Source: an uncultured Bacteroidales bacterium
GTDB taxonomy: Bacteria; Bacteroidota; Bacteroidia; Bacteroidales; Paludibacteraceae
Assembly: GCA_902792535.1 (NCBI GenBank)
Contig: CADAZU010000017.1
Coordinates: forward strand, 1 to 38,821
Reading direction: 5' to 3'
Length of the DNA: 38,821 nucleotides
Both the position numbers and the translations under genes were made by a program. Shown one piece after another: positions 15,591 to 24,054 of the stretch (the stretch's first letter is position 1; each line of letters begins with the position of its first letter). The notes under the pieces are model-generated. The model saw nothing but the letters and a program-made list of their open reading frames with translations, made no database searches and was not told where the DNA came from.

Positions 15591-17249
15591 ATGAAAAAAA
15601 CTATTATCTGGTTTCTCCTTATATGCCTGTCGGCGGGTGCGATGGCGGTCAACACCAAGGAGAGCTATAACATGAAGCGAGCGTTGGAAGCGGCTCAAAG
15701 CGGAGAGAGCGAGACCGCCATTCAGTTCCTCTCAAAGGAGTTGGACGAAAACCCCACCAACGGATATGCGCACATGTGGGTAGCGATACTATGCACCCGC
15801 AACAACAGTGTCGGATGGGCGTTCCAATATGCCCGGTCCGCCATCAAATACCTGCCGAAAAAGGAATACGAAGGGCGTAGCGACATGAACATCCTGCTAT
15901 CCGAGATCTATCTGGACGCCAAGGATACTGCGCGCGCTATCACGTATATGGAGCAAGCGCAAAAAGAGATGCCCAAAGCCGAACACCCGTACCGAGTGCT
16001 GGTGCGCCTGAACTCCAAGCGAGGGGACAAAGCGAAAGCGCTGCACTACGCCGAGATGGCGCTCAAGAACCAGCCGAAAAGCATCGACGCGCAACTCCTG
16101 ATAACCGATGCTCTGGAGGAAAACGGGCAATACGAGGAGGCGCTCAAGCATTGCAACCAAGCGCTGGACATGGCGGAACCGCAAAGCAAAGACAAAAGCC
16201 GCGTCTATGCCAAACGGGCTTTGCTCCTGATCGACATGAAGCAACCGTCCGAAGCGCTGGCGGATCTGATGCGCTCAACGCGTATCGACATTTGGGATGT
16301 ATCGGAAGATATACTGGAGCAACTGCACGACACCATCCCGGGCGAGGTGCTGGACACGGTGCTCGCGGCGCACGGGAAAGAGCCGGAGCAGCTGTTCTGG
16401 AAGATCTATCTGTACGATCTCTACCGCTATCGAAAAGAATACACCAAGGCGGCACAAATGGGATTCGCTATCCTGCCGCAACACAACGGAAGCCATATCG
16501 TCCATCATATCGCTTCGCTTTTAGAGTTCCATATCGGCGATCCCGAATTGGCGGAACGCATGCTGCTCAAGCAACTGGGCGTGGACTCCACTTCCGCCTC
16601 CACTTACGTGCGGCTGGAGGAGCTATACGCCGAAACAGGGCGCTACAGAGAGGCGTTCGACATGGCGGACAAAGCGCTTTCGTTCAATCCCAAAGACGCA
16701 GAGAAAGCCTCAGCCTACCAGCTACGGGGACGAATATACCAGATTCAGCATGACTACCCGAAAGCCATAGACGACTTTCTGGCAGGCATGATTGCCGATC
16801 CGCGGGACTACGAATACTGGTTCCGCATCGGACGGCTGTACGGCGAGATGAACGACACCGTCAAACAGGCGCAAGCTTTTGACCAAGGCCGCAAAGCGTT
16901 TGCCGCAGCCGGCAAAGAACTGACGCCGGAAGCCTATGTAGCGATGGGCGACAGCGCGAAAGCCTATGAGGCAGCGCAGAAAATGATGAAAAAAGAGGAT
17001 TCCGAAGAGCAACACTACAACGCCGCTTGTGTCTATGCGCAGATAGGCGCTTCAAAAGAAGCTTTGTTCCACCTGCGAAAAGCGTTCGAGAACGGCTTCC
17101 GCGATTTTTACCACGTTGCTTGGGACATGGATCTCGACAGTCTGCGGGAGATGCAGGAATTCAAAGATATGGTGAACGAATTCAAACAACTCACCGAGCA
17201 GGAGAAACAAGCACTCCGGGCTACACTTGATCTGGAATTGAATTATTAA
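15591..17249 (+). CDS. Exported TPR-repeat protein
   Basis: 552 residues with a Sec signal (MKKTIIWFLLICLSAGAMA). Nearly the whole mature protein is tetratricopeptide repeats; examples are YAHMWVAILCTRNNSVGWAFQYA, HYAEMALKNQPKSIDAQLLI and ADKALSFNPKDAEKASAY. The C-terminal stretch (AFENGFRDFYHVAWDMDLDS) resembles the tail found in some hydrolase-linked TPR proteins but carries no catalytic motif. It sits between two TPR/retropepsin genes (gaps 9 and 19 bp), so it is probably a periplasmic scaffold of the same complex. Function unknown. Confidence 0.85.
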   Translation: MKKTIIWFLLICLSAGAMAVNTKESYNMKRALEAAQSGESETAIQFLSKELDENPTNGYAHMWVAILCTRNNSVGWAFQYARSAIKYLPKKEYEGRSDMNILLSEIYLDAKDTARAITYMEQAQKEMPKAEHPYRVLVRLNSKRGDKAKALHYAEMALKNQPKSIDAQLLITDALEENGQYEEALKHCNQALDMAEPQSKDKSRVYAKRALLLIDMKQPSEALADLMRSTRIDIWDVSEDILEQLHDTIPGEVLDTVLAAHGKEPEQLFWKIYLYDLYRYRKEYTKAAQMGFAILPQHNGSHIVHHIASLLEFHIGDPELAERMLLKQLGVDSTSASTYVRLEELYAETGRYREAFDMADKALSFNPKDAEKASAYQLRGRIYQIQHDYPKAIDDFLAGMIADPRDYEYWFRIGRLYGEMNDTVKQAQAFDQGRKAFAAAGKELTPEAYVAMGDSAKAYEAAQKMMKKEDSEEQHYNAACVYAQIGASKEALFHLRKAFENGFRDFYHVAWDMDLDSLREMQEFKDMVNEFKQLTEQEKQALRATLDLELNY

Positions 17250-17268
17250 TCCTGAAACAGAACGAACG

Positions 17269-19317
17269 ATGAAAAAGTTATTCTTCACACTACTCATAGC
17301 GCTCTGCGCACAAGCGATGATTGCCGATTCCGGAGACTCCTATTATTTCCAGCGCGCGGACGAAGCCTATGCCAAAAAAGACTACGACCTCTGCTTGCAC
17401 TATTGCCAGGAAGGGGTGAAAGCGAATCCGAAAGACGGCAAATGCTGGGCGGTCATCGCTGAGATTCATTCCAAACGCCAGTCGGGGCGATACGGAGAAG
17501 CATTGCAAGCCGCAGAGAAAGCACTCGCGGTACTGCCCAAGAAAGATCTCCGGTGGCGATCATTCGTACATGCCATACAAGGAGATGTATTCTATAAGAT
17601 AAGCGATTTCGCCGCGTCGAAAGAAGCGTATCTGGCAGCGCTGGGCATGGAGCCGGAGAACACCACTTACCTCTACGATGTAGCCGATGTATGCGCTGCT
17701 TTGGGCGAATACGACGAGGCTATTAAATACTACAACCGCTATCTGGAGATCCAGCCGAGCACCGTCTATATCTACGGCGAAATGGCGTATGCATACTACA
17801 AAGCCGGCAACAAAGCAGAAGCGCAACGGTACTGCGACCTTGCCAACACACTCGGTTCGGGAGAGAACAACACCGCCCACCGGGTGCTGTCACGCATGGC
17901 GGTTGACAAGAGCGATTATGTCAACGCTTGCCGCGAAGTAGCCAGAGCTATGTTCATCAGCAAGACATGGCATCAAGAAGCCGACACACTCGTTGAGTTA
18001 TGTCCGGATCTGCTGGCAGCGGCTATCCGCACCGAAGTAGCCAAAGCGCCGACGGATGTGGAGACCAATGCGACAGCCGCCTATTGCGCCTTCTCCATGC
18101 TCCGCTATTTTGACGCACTCTATTATCTCCATCGCAAAGCGGAACAGAGCGACGCACCGCAGGAGGTCTATCCCGAAATCGCTGCCGTGTACGAAGATAT
18201 AGAAGCACTCGACGAGGCGGAGAAATACTACACCATGGCGTTCAAAACAGACTCGGCAGAACACATGTTGAGGGGAATGGCACAAGTAGCACGCGAACGC
18301 GGAGAGTTCCAAGAGGCAATCAAATACCTCCGCCGAGCATTGCAAGAGACTCCAACCGAAGGCAAATTATACTACCTCATTGCCCGCAATTTGTACGAAG
18401 CCGGACTCTTTGACGAAACGCTGCAGACGCTGGACACAGCCCGCGTGCTGATAGAAGATGAAGAATGGCTGATTGCCATCCATTCGATCCGCGCAGAGGT
18501 ATTCGAGGCGCGAGGTGAACAAGAGAAAATGCAGCAAGAGTTGGCGGCAGCGCAAAAGATGCGCAAAGCGGACGACACACGGGATGAGTTCTATTGCATT
18601 GACGCACTCTTAGGCGACACGGCGGCGTTGACCCGTCATGCACAAGCATTAGAGAAAGACCCCAAAGCACAGTCCAAAGGCGGCTGGGGCGCTCTCGCGC
18701 AGGCGTACGCGATCCTTAAAGATAAAGACCGTACCATAGAGGCTCTCCGCCGCAATCAGGAAGCACATAACTATAACATACGGGTCGTTCAGGTTCTGCG
18801 GCGCTATGCCTTCCTGAAGGACGATCCGGACTTCAAAGCGCTGGTTGCCAAATACGAAAACCTCTTATCGGAGCACCTGGCGGAGCTGAATGAGCGCTTA
18901 GGATCACGCGACACGCTGCAGAACAAGATAGCCGAGCTGCCCTTCACCCGGCAAGGAGGAGTCAACCACGTCAAATGTACCATCAACGGACTACCGCTCT
19001 ATTTCGTCTTCGATACCGGAGCGGCGGATGTCTCTATATCCAGCGTGGAAGCCAATTTCATGCTCAAGAACGGCTACCTGACCGATGCCGATTTCATGGG
19101 CAAACAGAACTACGTCACTGCGACAGGCGAGATACACGAAGGTACCATCATCAACCTCCGCGAAGTGCGTGTCGGAGACGTCGTGCTGCGCGACATCAAA
19201 GCCTCTGTCATCAAAAACCAGTCCGCTCCGCTCCTGCTCGGACAGAGTTGCTTCAGACGATTCGGGACTGTCGAAGTGGACAATAAAGCACAAGTAATCC
19301 GCCTTATGGCGCAATAA
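17269..19317 (+). CDS. Exported TPR protein with retropepsin-like aspartic protease domain
   Basis: 682 residues with a Sec signal (MKKLFFTLLIALCAQAMIA). TPR repeats span about residues 30-535. A C-terminal clan AA aspartic protease domain (about 555-682) has the intact triad DTG (582-584) in LYFVFDTGAADVSIS, then LREVRVGDVVLRDIKASV and the LLLGQSCFRRFG motif that closes the fold. Such single-domain proteases act as homodimers. The substrate is unknown. Third gene of the TPR cluster; its domain is the intact counterpart of the DTT domain at 14715. Confidence 0.88.
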   Translation: MKKLFFTLLIALCAQAMIADSGDSYYFQRADEAYAKKDYDLCLHYCQEGVKANPKDGKCWAVIAEIHSKRQSGRYGEALQAAEKALAVLPKKDLRWRSFVHAIQGDVFYKISDFAASKEAYLAALGMEPENTTYLYDVADVCAALGEYDEAIKYYNRYLEIQPSTVYIYGEMAYAYYKAGNKAEAQRYCDLANTLGSGENNTAHRVLSRMAVDKSDYVNACREVARAMFISKTWHQEADTLVELCPDLLAAAIRTEVAKAPTDVETNATAAYCAFSMLRYFDALYYLHRKAEQSDAPQEVYPEIAAVYEDIEALDEAEKYYTMAFKTDSAEHMLRGMAQVARERGEFQEAIKYLRRALQETPTEGKLYYLIARNLYEAGLFDETLQTLDTARVLIEDEEWLIAIHSIRAEVFEARGEQEKMQQELAAAQKMRKADDTRDEFYCIDALLGDTAALTRHAQALEKDPKAQSKGGWGALAQAYAILKDKDRTIEALRRNQEAHNYNIRVVQVLRRYAFLKDDPDFKALVAKYENLLSEHLAELNERLGSRDTLQNKIAELPFTRQGGVNHVKCTINGLPLYFVFDTGAADVSISSVEANFMLKNGYLTDADFMGKQNYVTATGEIHEGTIINLREVRVGDVVLRDIKASVIKNQSAPLLLGQSCFRRFGTVEVDNKAQVIRLMAQ

Positions 19318-19354
19318 TAATAAAATTGTAAATAATAAAATCGTAAATAAATCT
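19315..19354. repeat. AT-rich degenerate array before ychF
   Basis: Words of the type aaattgtaaat and aaatcgtaaat fill the gap between the TPR/protease stop and the ychF ATG. It resembles the array at 6793-6831. Confidence 0.55.
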
Positions 19355-20461
19355 ATGAGTTTGCAATGTGGAATAGTGGGACTGCCGAATGTCGGCAAGA
19401 GTACCCTCTTTAATTGTCTTAGTAACGCGAAGGCGCAGAGCGCCAATTTCCCTTTCTGCACGATCGAGCCGAACGTGGGCGTGATCACCGTTCCGGACGA
19501 GCGGCTGATCAAACTCGGTGAGCTCTGCCACCCGGAGCGCGGCGTCATTCCGACCACCGTCGAGATCGTGGATATAGCCGGTCTGGTCAAAGGTGCCAGC
19601 AAGGGCGAAGGACTAGGAAACAAGTTCCTCGCCAACATCCGCGAAACGGACGCTATCATCCATGTGCTGCGCTGTTTCGACGACGAGAACGTCGTCCACG
19701 TGGACGGATCGGTCAACCCTGTGCGCGACAAAGAGATCATTGACGCCGAGCTCCAACTGAAGGATTTGGAGACCGTTGAGAGCCGCATCCAGAAATGCGA
19801 GAAAGCAGCCAAAGCCGGAGGAGACAAGTTCGCCAAACTGCAATTAGAGGTGCTCGTCCAATACCGCGAAGCGCTCTCGCAGGGCAAGAACGCACGGACC
19901 GTCGAACTGGAGAACAAAGAGCAGGAAGCCGCTGCGAAAGACCTCTTCCTGCTGACCAACAAACCCGTTATGTACGTCTGCAACGTGGATGAAAGCTCTG
20001 CCGTCACCGGCAACGCCTATGTGGAGCAAGTGCGCGAAGCGGTCAAAGACGAAGACGCGCAGGTGCTCGTCCTCGCCGCGAAGATAGAAAGCGAGATAGC
20101 CGAACTGGAGAGTTACGAGGAGCGGCAGATGTTCCTCGAAGAGATCGGACTGCAGGAGAGCGGCGTGAACCGGCTGATCAAAGCCGCTTATGCCCTCCTC
20201 AAACTGCGCACCTTCCTCACCGCCGGAAGCGATGAAGTGCGCGCATGGACGTTCCGAGAAGGAATGAAAGCACCACAGTGCGCCGGCGTGATCCATACGG
20301 ATTTCGAGCGCGGTTTCATCCGCGCTGAAGTGATCAAATACGAGGATTTCGTCGCTCTCGGAGGCGAAGCGCAATGCCGCGCTGCCGGCAAACTCGGCAT
20401 CGAAGGCAAAGACTACCTCGTCCAGGACGGCGACATCATGCATTTTTTGTTTAATGTATAA
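19355..20461 (+). CDS. ychF: YchF/OLA1 family ATPase
   Basis: 368 residues, full length. Obg-family P-loop NTPase that prefers ATP and associates with ribosomes. Seen: GLPNVGKST (residues 9-17), NFPFCTIEPNVGV, DIAGLVKGASKGEGLGNKFL, the altered G4 region (VCNVDES), and the C-terminal TGS domain (FREGMKAPQCAGVIHTDFERGFIRAEV). Housekeeping gene; no regulatory link to its neighbours seen. Confidence 0.97.
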   Translation: MSLQCGIVGLPNVGKSTLFNCLSNAKAQSANFPFCTIEPNVGVITVPDERLIKLGELCHPERGVIPTTVEIVDIAGLVKGASKGEGLGNKFLANIRETDAIIHVLRCFDDENVVHVDGSVNPVRDKEIIDAELQLKDLETVESRIQKCEKAAKAGGDKFAKLQLEVLVQYREALSQGKNARTVELENKEQEAAAKDLFLLTNKPVMYVCNVDESSAVTGNAYVEQVREAVKDEDAQVLVLAAKIESEIAELESYEERQMFLEEIGLQESGVNRLIKAAYALLKLRTFLTAGSDEVRAWTFREGMKAPQCAGVIHTDFERGFIRAEVIKYEDFVALGGEAQCRAAGKLGIEGKDYLVQDGDIMHFLFNV

Positions 20462-20462
20462 T

Positions 20463-20500
20463 TAGGAATACCTAGGTTGACCTAGAAAAACATAGAATAA
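20463..20500. repeat. CCTAG-type degenerate array before the antiporter gene
   Basis: Words cctaggttga, cctagaaaaa, catagaataa (10 bp period) fill the gap after ychF. It is related in wording to the array at 10370-10412. Confidence 0.55.
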
Positions 20501-20505
20501 CAATT

Positions 20506-21516
20506 ATGATACAATCATTATTAAATATCGGCTGGTGGGTGGCAGTGATCCTTATTATCGTCGGTTTCGTAGCACTGGTAAAAGGCGCAGACTGGCTGGT
20601 GGACGGCGCTTCGGCTGTCGCCAAACGCTCCGGCGTAAGCGATTTGGTGATCGGTCTCACCGTCGTTGCTTTCGGCACCTCGATGCCGGAGTTTGTGGTC
20701 AACATGGTATCCGTGGGACACGGCACGACCGATCTGGCGATCACCAATATCTTAGGCTCCAACATCATCAACACCTTCGTGATCCTCGGTCTGACCGCAC
20801 TGGTCTATCCGATTGCTTCTCGCAGAAGCACACGCAATTTCGACATTCCGATGTCATTTTTGGGCTGCGTAGGCGTCTATTATGCAGCCACGCTCCCGCA
20901 TGTGTTAGGCAGAACGACCGCTTGCATCGACCGCTACTGCGGGGCCGCCTTGTTAGTATTCTTCATCTATTTTCTCTATACCACTTTCCGCAACGCACGG
21001 GCACACCAAGGCGAGACGATCGAGGAAGAGCATAGACCTGCGTCCGCTCAAGGAGGGGAAACAACGCTCGGCAAAGCAATCCTGTTAATCCTTGCAGGTC
21101 TGGCAGGACTGGTCATCGGAGGGGAGCTGATTGTCGATAGCGCCGTGGACATAGCTACACGGCTTGGCGTGAGTGAAGCGGTAATAGGTCTGACGGTTGT
21201 GGCGCTGGGAACCTCCCTGCCGGAACTGGCTACTTCGGTCATGGCGGCATTCAAGAAAAACTGCGATCTCGCTATCGGAAACGTCATCGGCAGTAACATC
21301 TTCAATATCTTCTTTATCTTAGGAACCAGCGCGCTAATACACCCGCTGCCGGCTTATAGAGGTCTGGAGATTGATGCCTTTATGGCAGCACTGGGCAGTC
21401 TGATTATCTGGCTCGCGCTGAAAAGCAGAAGAGAGCACAAAATAGGACGCATCACCGGCATCATTCTGCTGCTCGTCTATGCAGGGTATTTGAGTTACAG
21501 ATTATTGAATGTGTGA
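20506..21516 (+). CDS. yrbG: Calcium/sodium antiporter, CaCA family
   Basis: 336 residues, about ten transmembrane helices in two inverted halves. Each half has the alpha repeat: GLTVVAFGTSMPEFVVN with ITNILGSNIINTF in the first, and GLTVVALGTSLPELATS with AIGNVIGSNIFNIFF in the second; the Glu in both PE pairs coordinates the ion. The acidic loop between halves (ETIEEEHRP) is usual. Its last 22 bp overlap the convergent glycosyltransferase gene. Confidence 0.93.
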   Translation: MIQSLLNIGWWVAVILIIVGFVALVKGADWLVDGASAVAKRSGVSDLVIGLTVVAFGTSMPEFVVNMVSVGHGTTDLAITNILGSNIINTFVILGLTALVYPIASRRSTRNFDIPMSFLGCVGVYYAATLPHVLGRTTACIDRYCGAALLVFFIYFLYTTFRNARAHQGETIEEEHRPASAQGGETTLGKAILLILAGLAGLVIGGELIVDSAVDIATRLGVSEAVIGLTVVALGTSLPELATSVMAAFKKNCDLAIGNVIGSNIFNIFFILGTSALIHPLPAYRGLEIDAFMAALGSLIIWLALKSRREHKIGRITGIILLLVYAGYLSYRLLNV

Positions 21517-22319
21517 CGCTCTTTATCGAAGAGCCAACCCCATTTGTTGAAATACAGACACATGTTTTGGATATGGATCCGGAGCATGTGTTTGTTTTTA
21601 TAGGAAGAGCGCGCGTGCGCGTGGACGATCGTCCATGCGGGATAATAGAGCGTGAGGTAATGGCGATGGATCGTGCGGGTGAGGTCAATATCCTCCGGGT
21701 ACATAAAATAGCGTTCGTCGAACAGCCCTGCTTCCACCGCCGCCTTCGTCCGCAGCAACATGAAGCAACCGCTCAGATACGGCGCATTCACCGGCTTGGT
21801 CAGATCCAAGTCCCGTAACTCATACCAGGCGTTGCGCTTCTCTATCATCCATGCCGGCAGGAAACGGCGACCGAACACATCCATAGGCGAAGGAAGGCGT
21901 TTCGCCAAGTATTGTTGCGACCCGTCCGGATTAAGCACTTTCGGCATCAGTTGCCCCACCTGCGGTTGCGCCAACATCCAGTCGTGCATGGCGTCGATGT
22001 CCTCCGCCTTGACCCGGATGTCGCTATTCATCACCAGATGCAGCTCCGTCCGGTAGTACGCGCTCTCGCGCAGGGCGATGTTATGCGCACGCCCGTAACC
22101 CAAATTCTCCTCCATCGCCATATAGCGCAGTTTGGTCGTGCCGAACTGGGCAGCCAGGGTCTCTTTCTGCTGCGCGGTCTCCGCCTTGCGTTGCTCCGGC
22201 TCGGTGTTGTCGAGCAGATAGATCTTCCGCAGGTTCTTCACCCGCAGCAGCTCCACCACAAGAGGCAGCACCTCCTCTTCCCAAGCCGGACGATATAAAA
22301 CGATAGAAATATTGAGCAT
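21495..22319 (-). CDS. Family 2 glycosyltransferase
   Basis: 274 residues, cytoplasmic face of the inner membrane. GT-A fold of GT2 type: MLNISIVLYRP start, NLGYGRAHNIAL, the metal-binding MNSDIR, and SGCFMLLRTKAAVEAGLFDERYFMYPEDIDL typical of rhamnosyltransferase-like enzymes; the donor sugar cannot be read. Last gene of the polysaccharide operon, 42 bp after the previous GT. Its 3' end overlaps the convergent antiporter gene by 22 bp. Confidence 0.92.
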   Translation of the reverse strand: MLNISIVLYRPAWEEEVLPLVVELLRVKNLRKIYLLDNTEPEQRKAETAQQKETLAAQFGTTKLRYMAMEENLGYGRAHNIALRESAYYRTELHLVMNSDIRVKAEDIDAMHDWMLAQPQVGQLMPKVLNPDGSQQYLAKRLPSPMDVFGRRFLPAWMIEKRNAWYELRDLDLTKPVNAPYLSGCFMLLRTKAAVEAGLFDERYFMYPEDIDLTRTIHRHYLTLYYPAWTIVHAHARSSYKNKHMLRIHIQNMCLYFNKWGWLFDKERHTFNNL

Positions 22320-22336
22320 AATTGAGAGTTGAGAAA
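22320..22336. repeat. Short TTCAATT-type repeat between two glycosyltransferase genes
   Basis: Words aattgag and agttgag directly upstream of the ATG at 22319. Confidence 0.45.
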
Positions 22337-22361
22337 TAATCGTGCCCTTGGGGGCTAAGAA

Positions 22362-23129
22362 TTATGATTTCCTCAGGAATTGGCGTATTTTGCGGAGTTG
22401 TTTGCAGGCAACGGTGAGGAGACCTGCACCGACGTGGTTTTTCTTGAGCACAAAATAGTCCTCCTGGGTCTTGCTCAGGCGCGCTTTGGCATCGCGGTTG
22501 CTGGCACCTCCTGTCTCCATCGACACCAGCACTTGCGGAATATAATGGGTCTTATATCCGGCGGTAAAGATCCGCAGAACCATGTCGTAATCCGCCGAGA
22601 TCCGGAACCACGAATCGTATTCACCCACCTGCTCATACACTTCGCGACGCACATAGAGCGTCGGATGCGGCGGCATCCAGCCGAACTTCAGGCTCGACGG
22701 CTTGAACGCATTGCTCCGCCACCGGCGTGTCACTTTATCTCCGTTGCAGTACTGCAAATCGCCATATACTACATCCGCCTTGGAGGACTCAAAAGCCGCT
22801 GCGATTTGTCCGATGGAATCGGGCGAATACAGCACATCGTCGGAGTGCAGAAATCCGATCACATCGCCCGTCGCCATCCGGATTCCTTTGTTCAACGCAT
22901 CGTAAATGCCTCCGTCCGGCTCCGAGACCCAACGCACCTCTTTTGTACTTGGTACTTTGTCACTTGGTCCCTTGGAATAATTTTTAATTATTTCCACTGT
23001 GCCGTCGGTGGAAGCGCCATCGACGATGATATGCTCGATGTCGCCATACGTCTGGCTCCGCACGCTCTCCAACGCCCGCGGAAGCGTCTTCGCCGAATTA
23101 TAGGTGATGGTAATAATAGAGATTTTCAT
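22362..23129 (-). CDS. Family 2 glycosyltransferase
   Basis: About 255 residues. Start chosen at 23129 (MKISIITITYNSAKTL), the usual GT2 beginning; 23150 is an in-frame alternative that only adds MNKSNKY and overlaps the upstream gene further. Seen: DGASTDGTVEIIK, WVSEPDGGIYDALNKGI, the metal-binding HSDDV, then PHPTLYVRREVYEQVGEYD. A GTACCAAG-family array inserts KGPSDKVPSTKEV between IIKNY and the conserved WVSEPDGG, where GT2 enzymes usually have only a few residues. It overlaps the upstream GT4 gene. Confidence 0.9.
   Translation of the reverse strand: MKISIITITYNSAKTLPRALESVRSQTYGDIEHIIVDGASTDGTVEIIKNYSKGPSDKVPSTKEVRWVSEPDGGIYDALNKGIRMATGDVIGFLHSDDVLYSPDSIGQIAAAFESSKADVVYGDLQYCNGDKVTRRWRSNAFKPSSLKFGWMPPHPTLYVRREVYEQVGEYDSWFRISADYDMVLRIFTAGYKTHYIPQVLVSMETGGASNRDAKARLSKTQEDYFVLKKNHVGAGLLTVACKQLRKIRQFLRKS
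22943..22976. repeat. In-frame GTACCAAG-family array in a GT2 gene
   Basis: Four 7-8 bp words (ttggtac, tttgtcac, ttggtccc, ttgg). On the minus strand it encodes GPSDKVPSTKE. It shares 19 bases with the array at 163-216. Confidence 0.85.
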
Positions 23130-24039
23130 ATACTTGTTTGACTTGTTCATAATTGGTATCCCAGGAGAACCGGCGCGCGTTCCTAAACCCTGCCTCTATA
23201 ATAGCCTGTGCAGAGCGCGACTGCAGCTGCTTCACTATATCCGCCATTTCAGCCGCCATACGCGCCGGTGTGTCGTGCTGTACCATCAGTCCTTGCTCTC
23301 CGATCACTTCGGGGATCGACGAAGCGTTTTGCGCAATAACAGGACAGCCAGCTTTTTGTGCCTCCAGGATCGGCAAACCAAAACCTTCGTAGTCAGAGGG
23401 ATAGAGCAGACAGAGTGCTTCGTTATAGAGTTGATTCAGTTCCGCACGTGTGACACGAGAAGCCGTGACTAACTTCAGCCCCGTCAAGCGCGCCACTTCT
23501 TGCGCCACGTTGTAGCGTTTATAGTCCACTTGCGTGTTCCCCACATAGAGCAGATAGCCCTTCTTTTCTACCGATGGAATCGGGAAAAACTCATCGCTCA
23601 CACCATTGTAAATAACCCGTATCTGTTCCTCTTTCACCCACGGATAGAAACGCAGCAGATCGCGCTTGGTGTTCTCGCTGATACATATAACCGCCTCGCT
23701 ATGCCGCAAGGCGCGCTCCTCTTCCCATAAATGAACCGCTTTCGGCAAACCTTTGCGATAGAAATGGTACGTCAAGTCATGCACGGTCGTGACATTATTC
23801 ACTCCCTCTTGCGGCAGGACACGGAAATAGGAGGAATGAAAGATAGCGGGTGCCTCTGCCTTGTAAGCGGGAACGCGGTACCGCTCCATGAATCGGGGAG
23901 CCATTTGCTCCTTGTAGTCCAACTCCGTCAAGCGCAGCGCGACGTCAGCGCGAGCTCGGCGCAAGTGTTCACTCCAAACAGTAGAGATTCCTCCATTTCG
24001 TTGGAGCATAAATATAATATTGTCAAGAACAATATTCAT
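23098..24039 (-). CDS. Family 4 glycosyltransferase
   Basis: 313 residues, GT-B fold. N-terminal domain with RNGGISTVWSEHLRR and FHSSYFR; C-terminal nucleotide-sugar domain with YLLYVGN, CLLYPSDYEGFGLPILEAQKAGCPVIAQNASSIPEV (E-x7-E motif) and VIGEQGLMV. Retaining sugar transferase of unknown donor. The start codon shares a base with the upstream stop (TAATG), and both fall inside an ATTCATT heptamer array. Confidence 0.93.
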   Translation of the reverse strand: MNIVLDNIIFMLQRNGGISTVWSEHLRRARADVALRLTELDYKEQMAPRFMERYRVPAYKAEAPAIFHSSYFRVLPQEGVNNVTTVHDLTYHFYRKGLPKAVHLWEEERALRHSEAVICISENTKRDLLRFYPWVKEEQIRVIYNGVSDEFFPIPSVEKKGYLLYVGNTQVDYKRYNVAQEVARLTGLKLVTASRVTRAELNQLYNEALCLLYPSDYEGFGLPILEAQKAGCPVIAQNASSIPEVIGEQGLMVQHDTPARMAAEMADIVKQLQSRSAQAIIEAGFRNARRFSWDTNYEQVKQVYENLYYYHHL

Positions 24040-24054
24040 TATTCATTATTCATT
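24034..24054. repeat. ATTCATT array at a stop/start junction
   Basis: Three exact copies of attcatt. On the minus strand they encode the last residues of one GT4, its TAA stop and the ATG of the next GT4. Confidence 0.85.

Noticed and set aside
21495-21516. Overlapping 3' ends of the antiporter and glycosyltransferase genes as a regulatory feature
   Set aside because: Convergent overlaps of this size are common where intergenic space is short; no hairpin or repeat is seen there.
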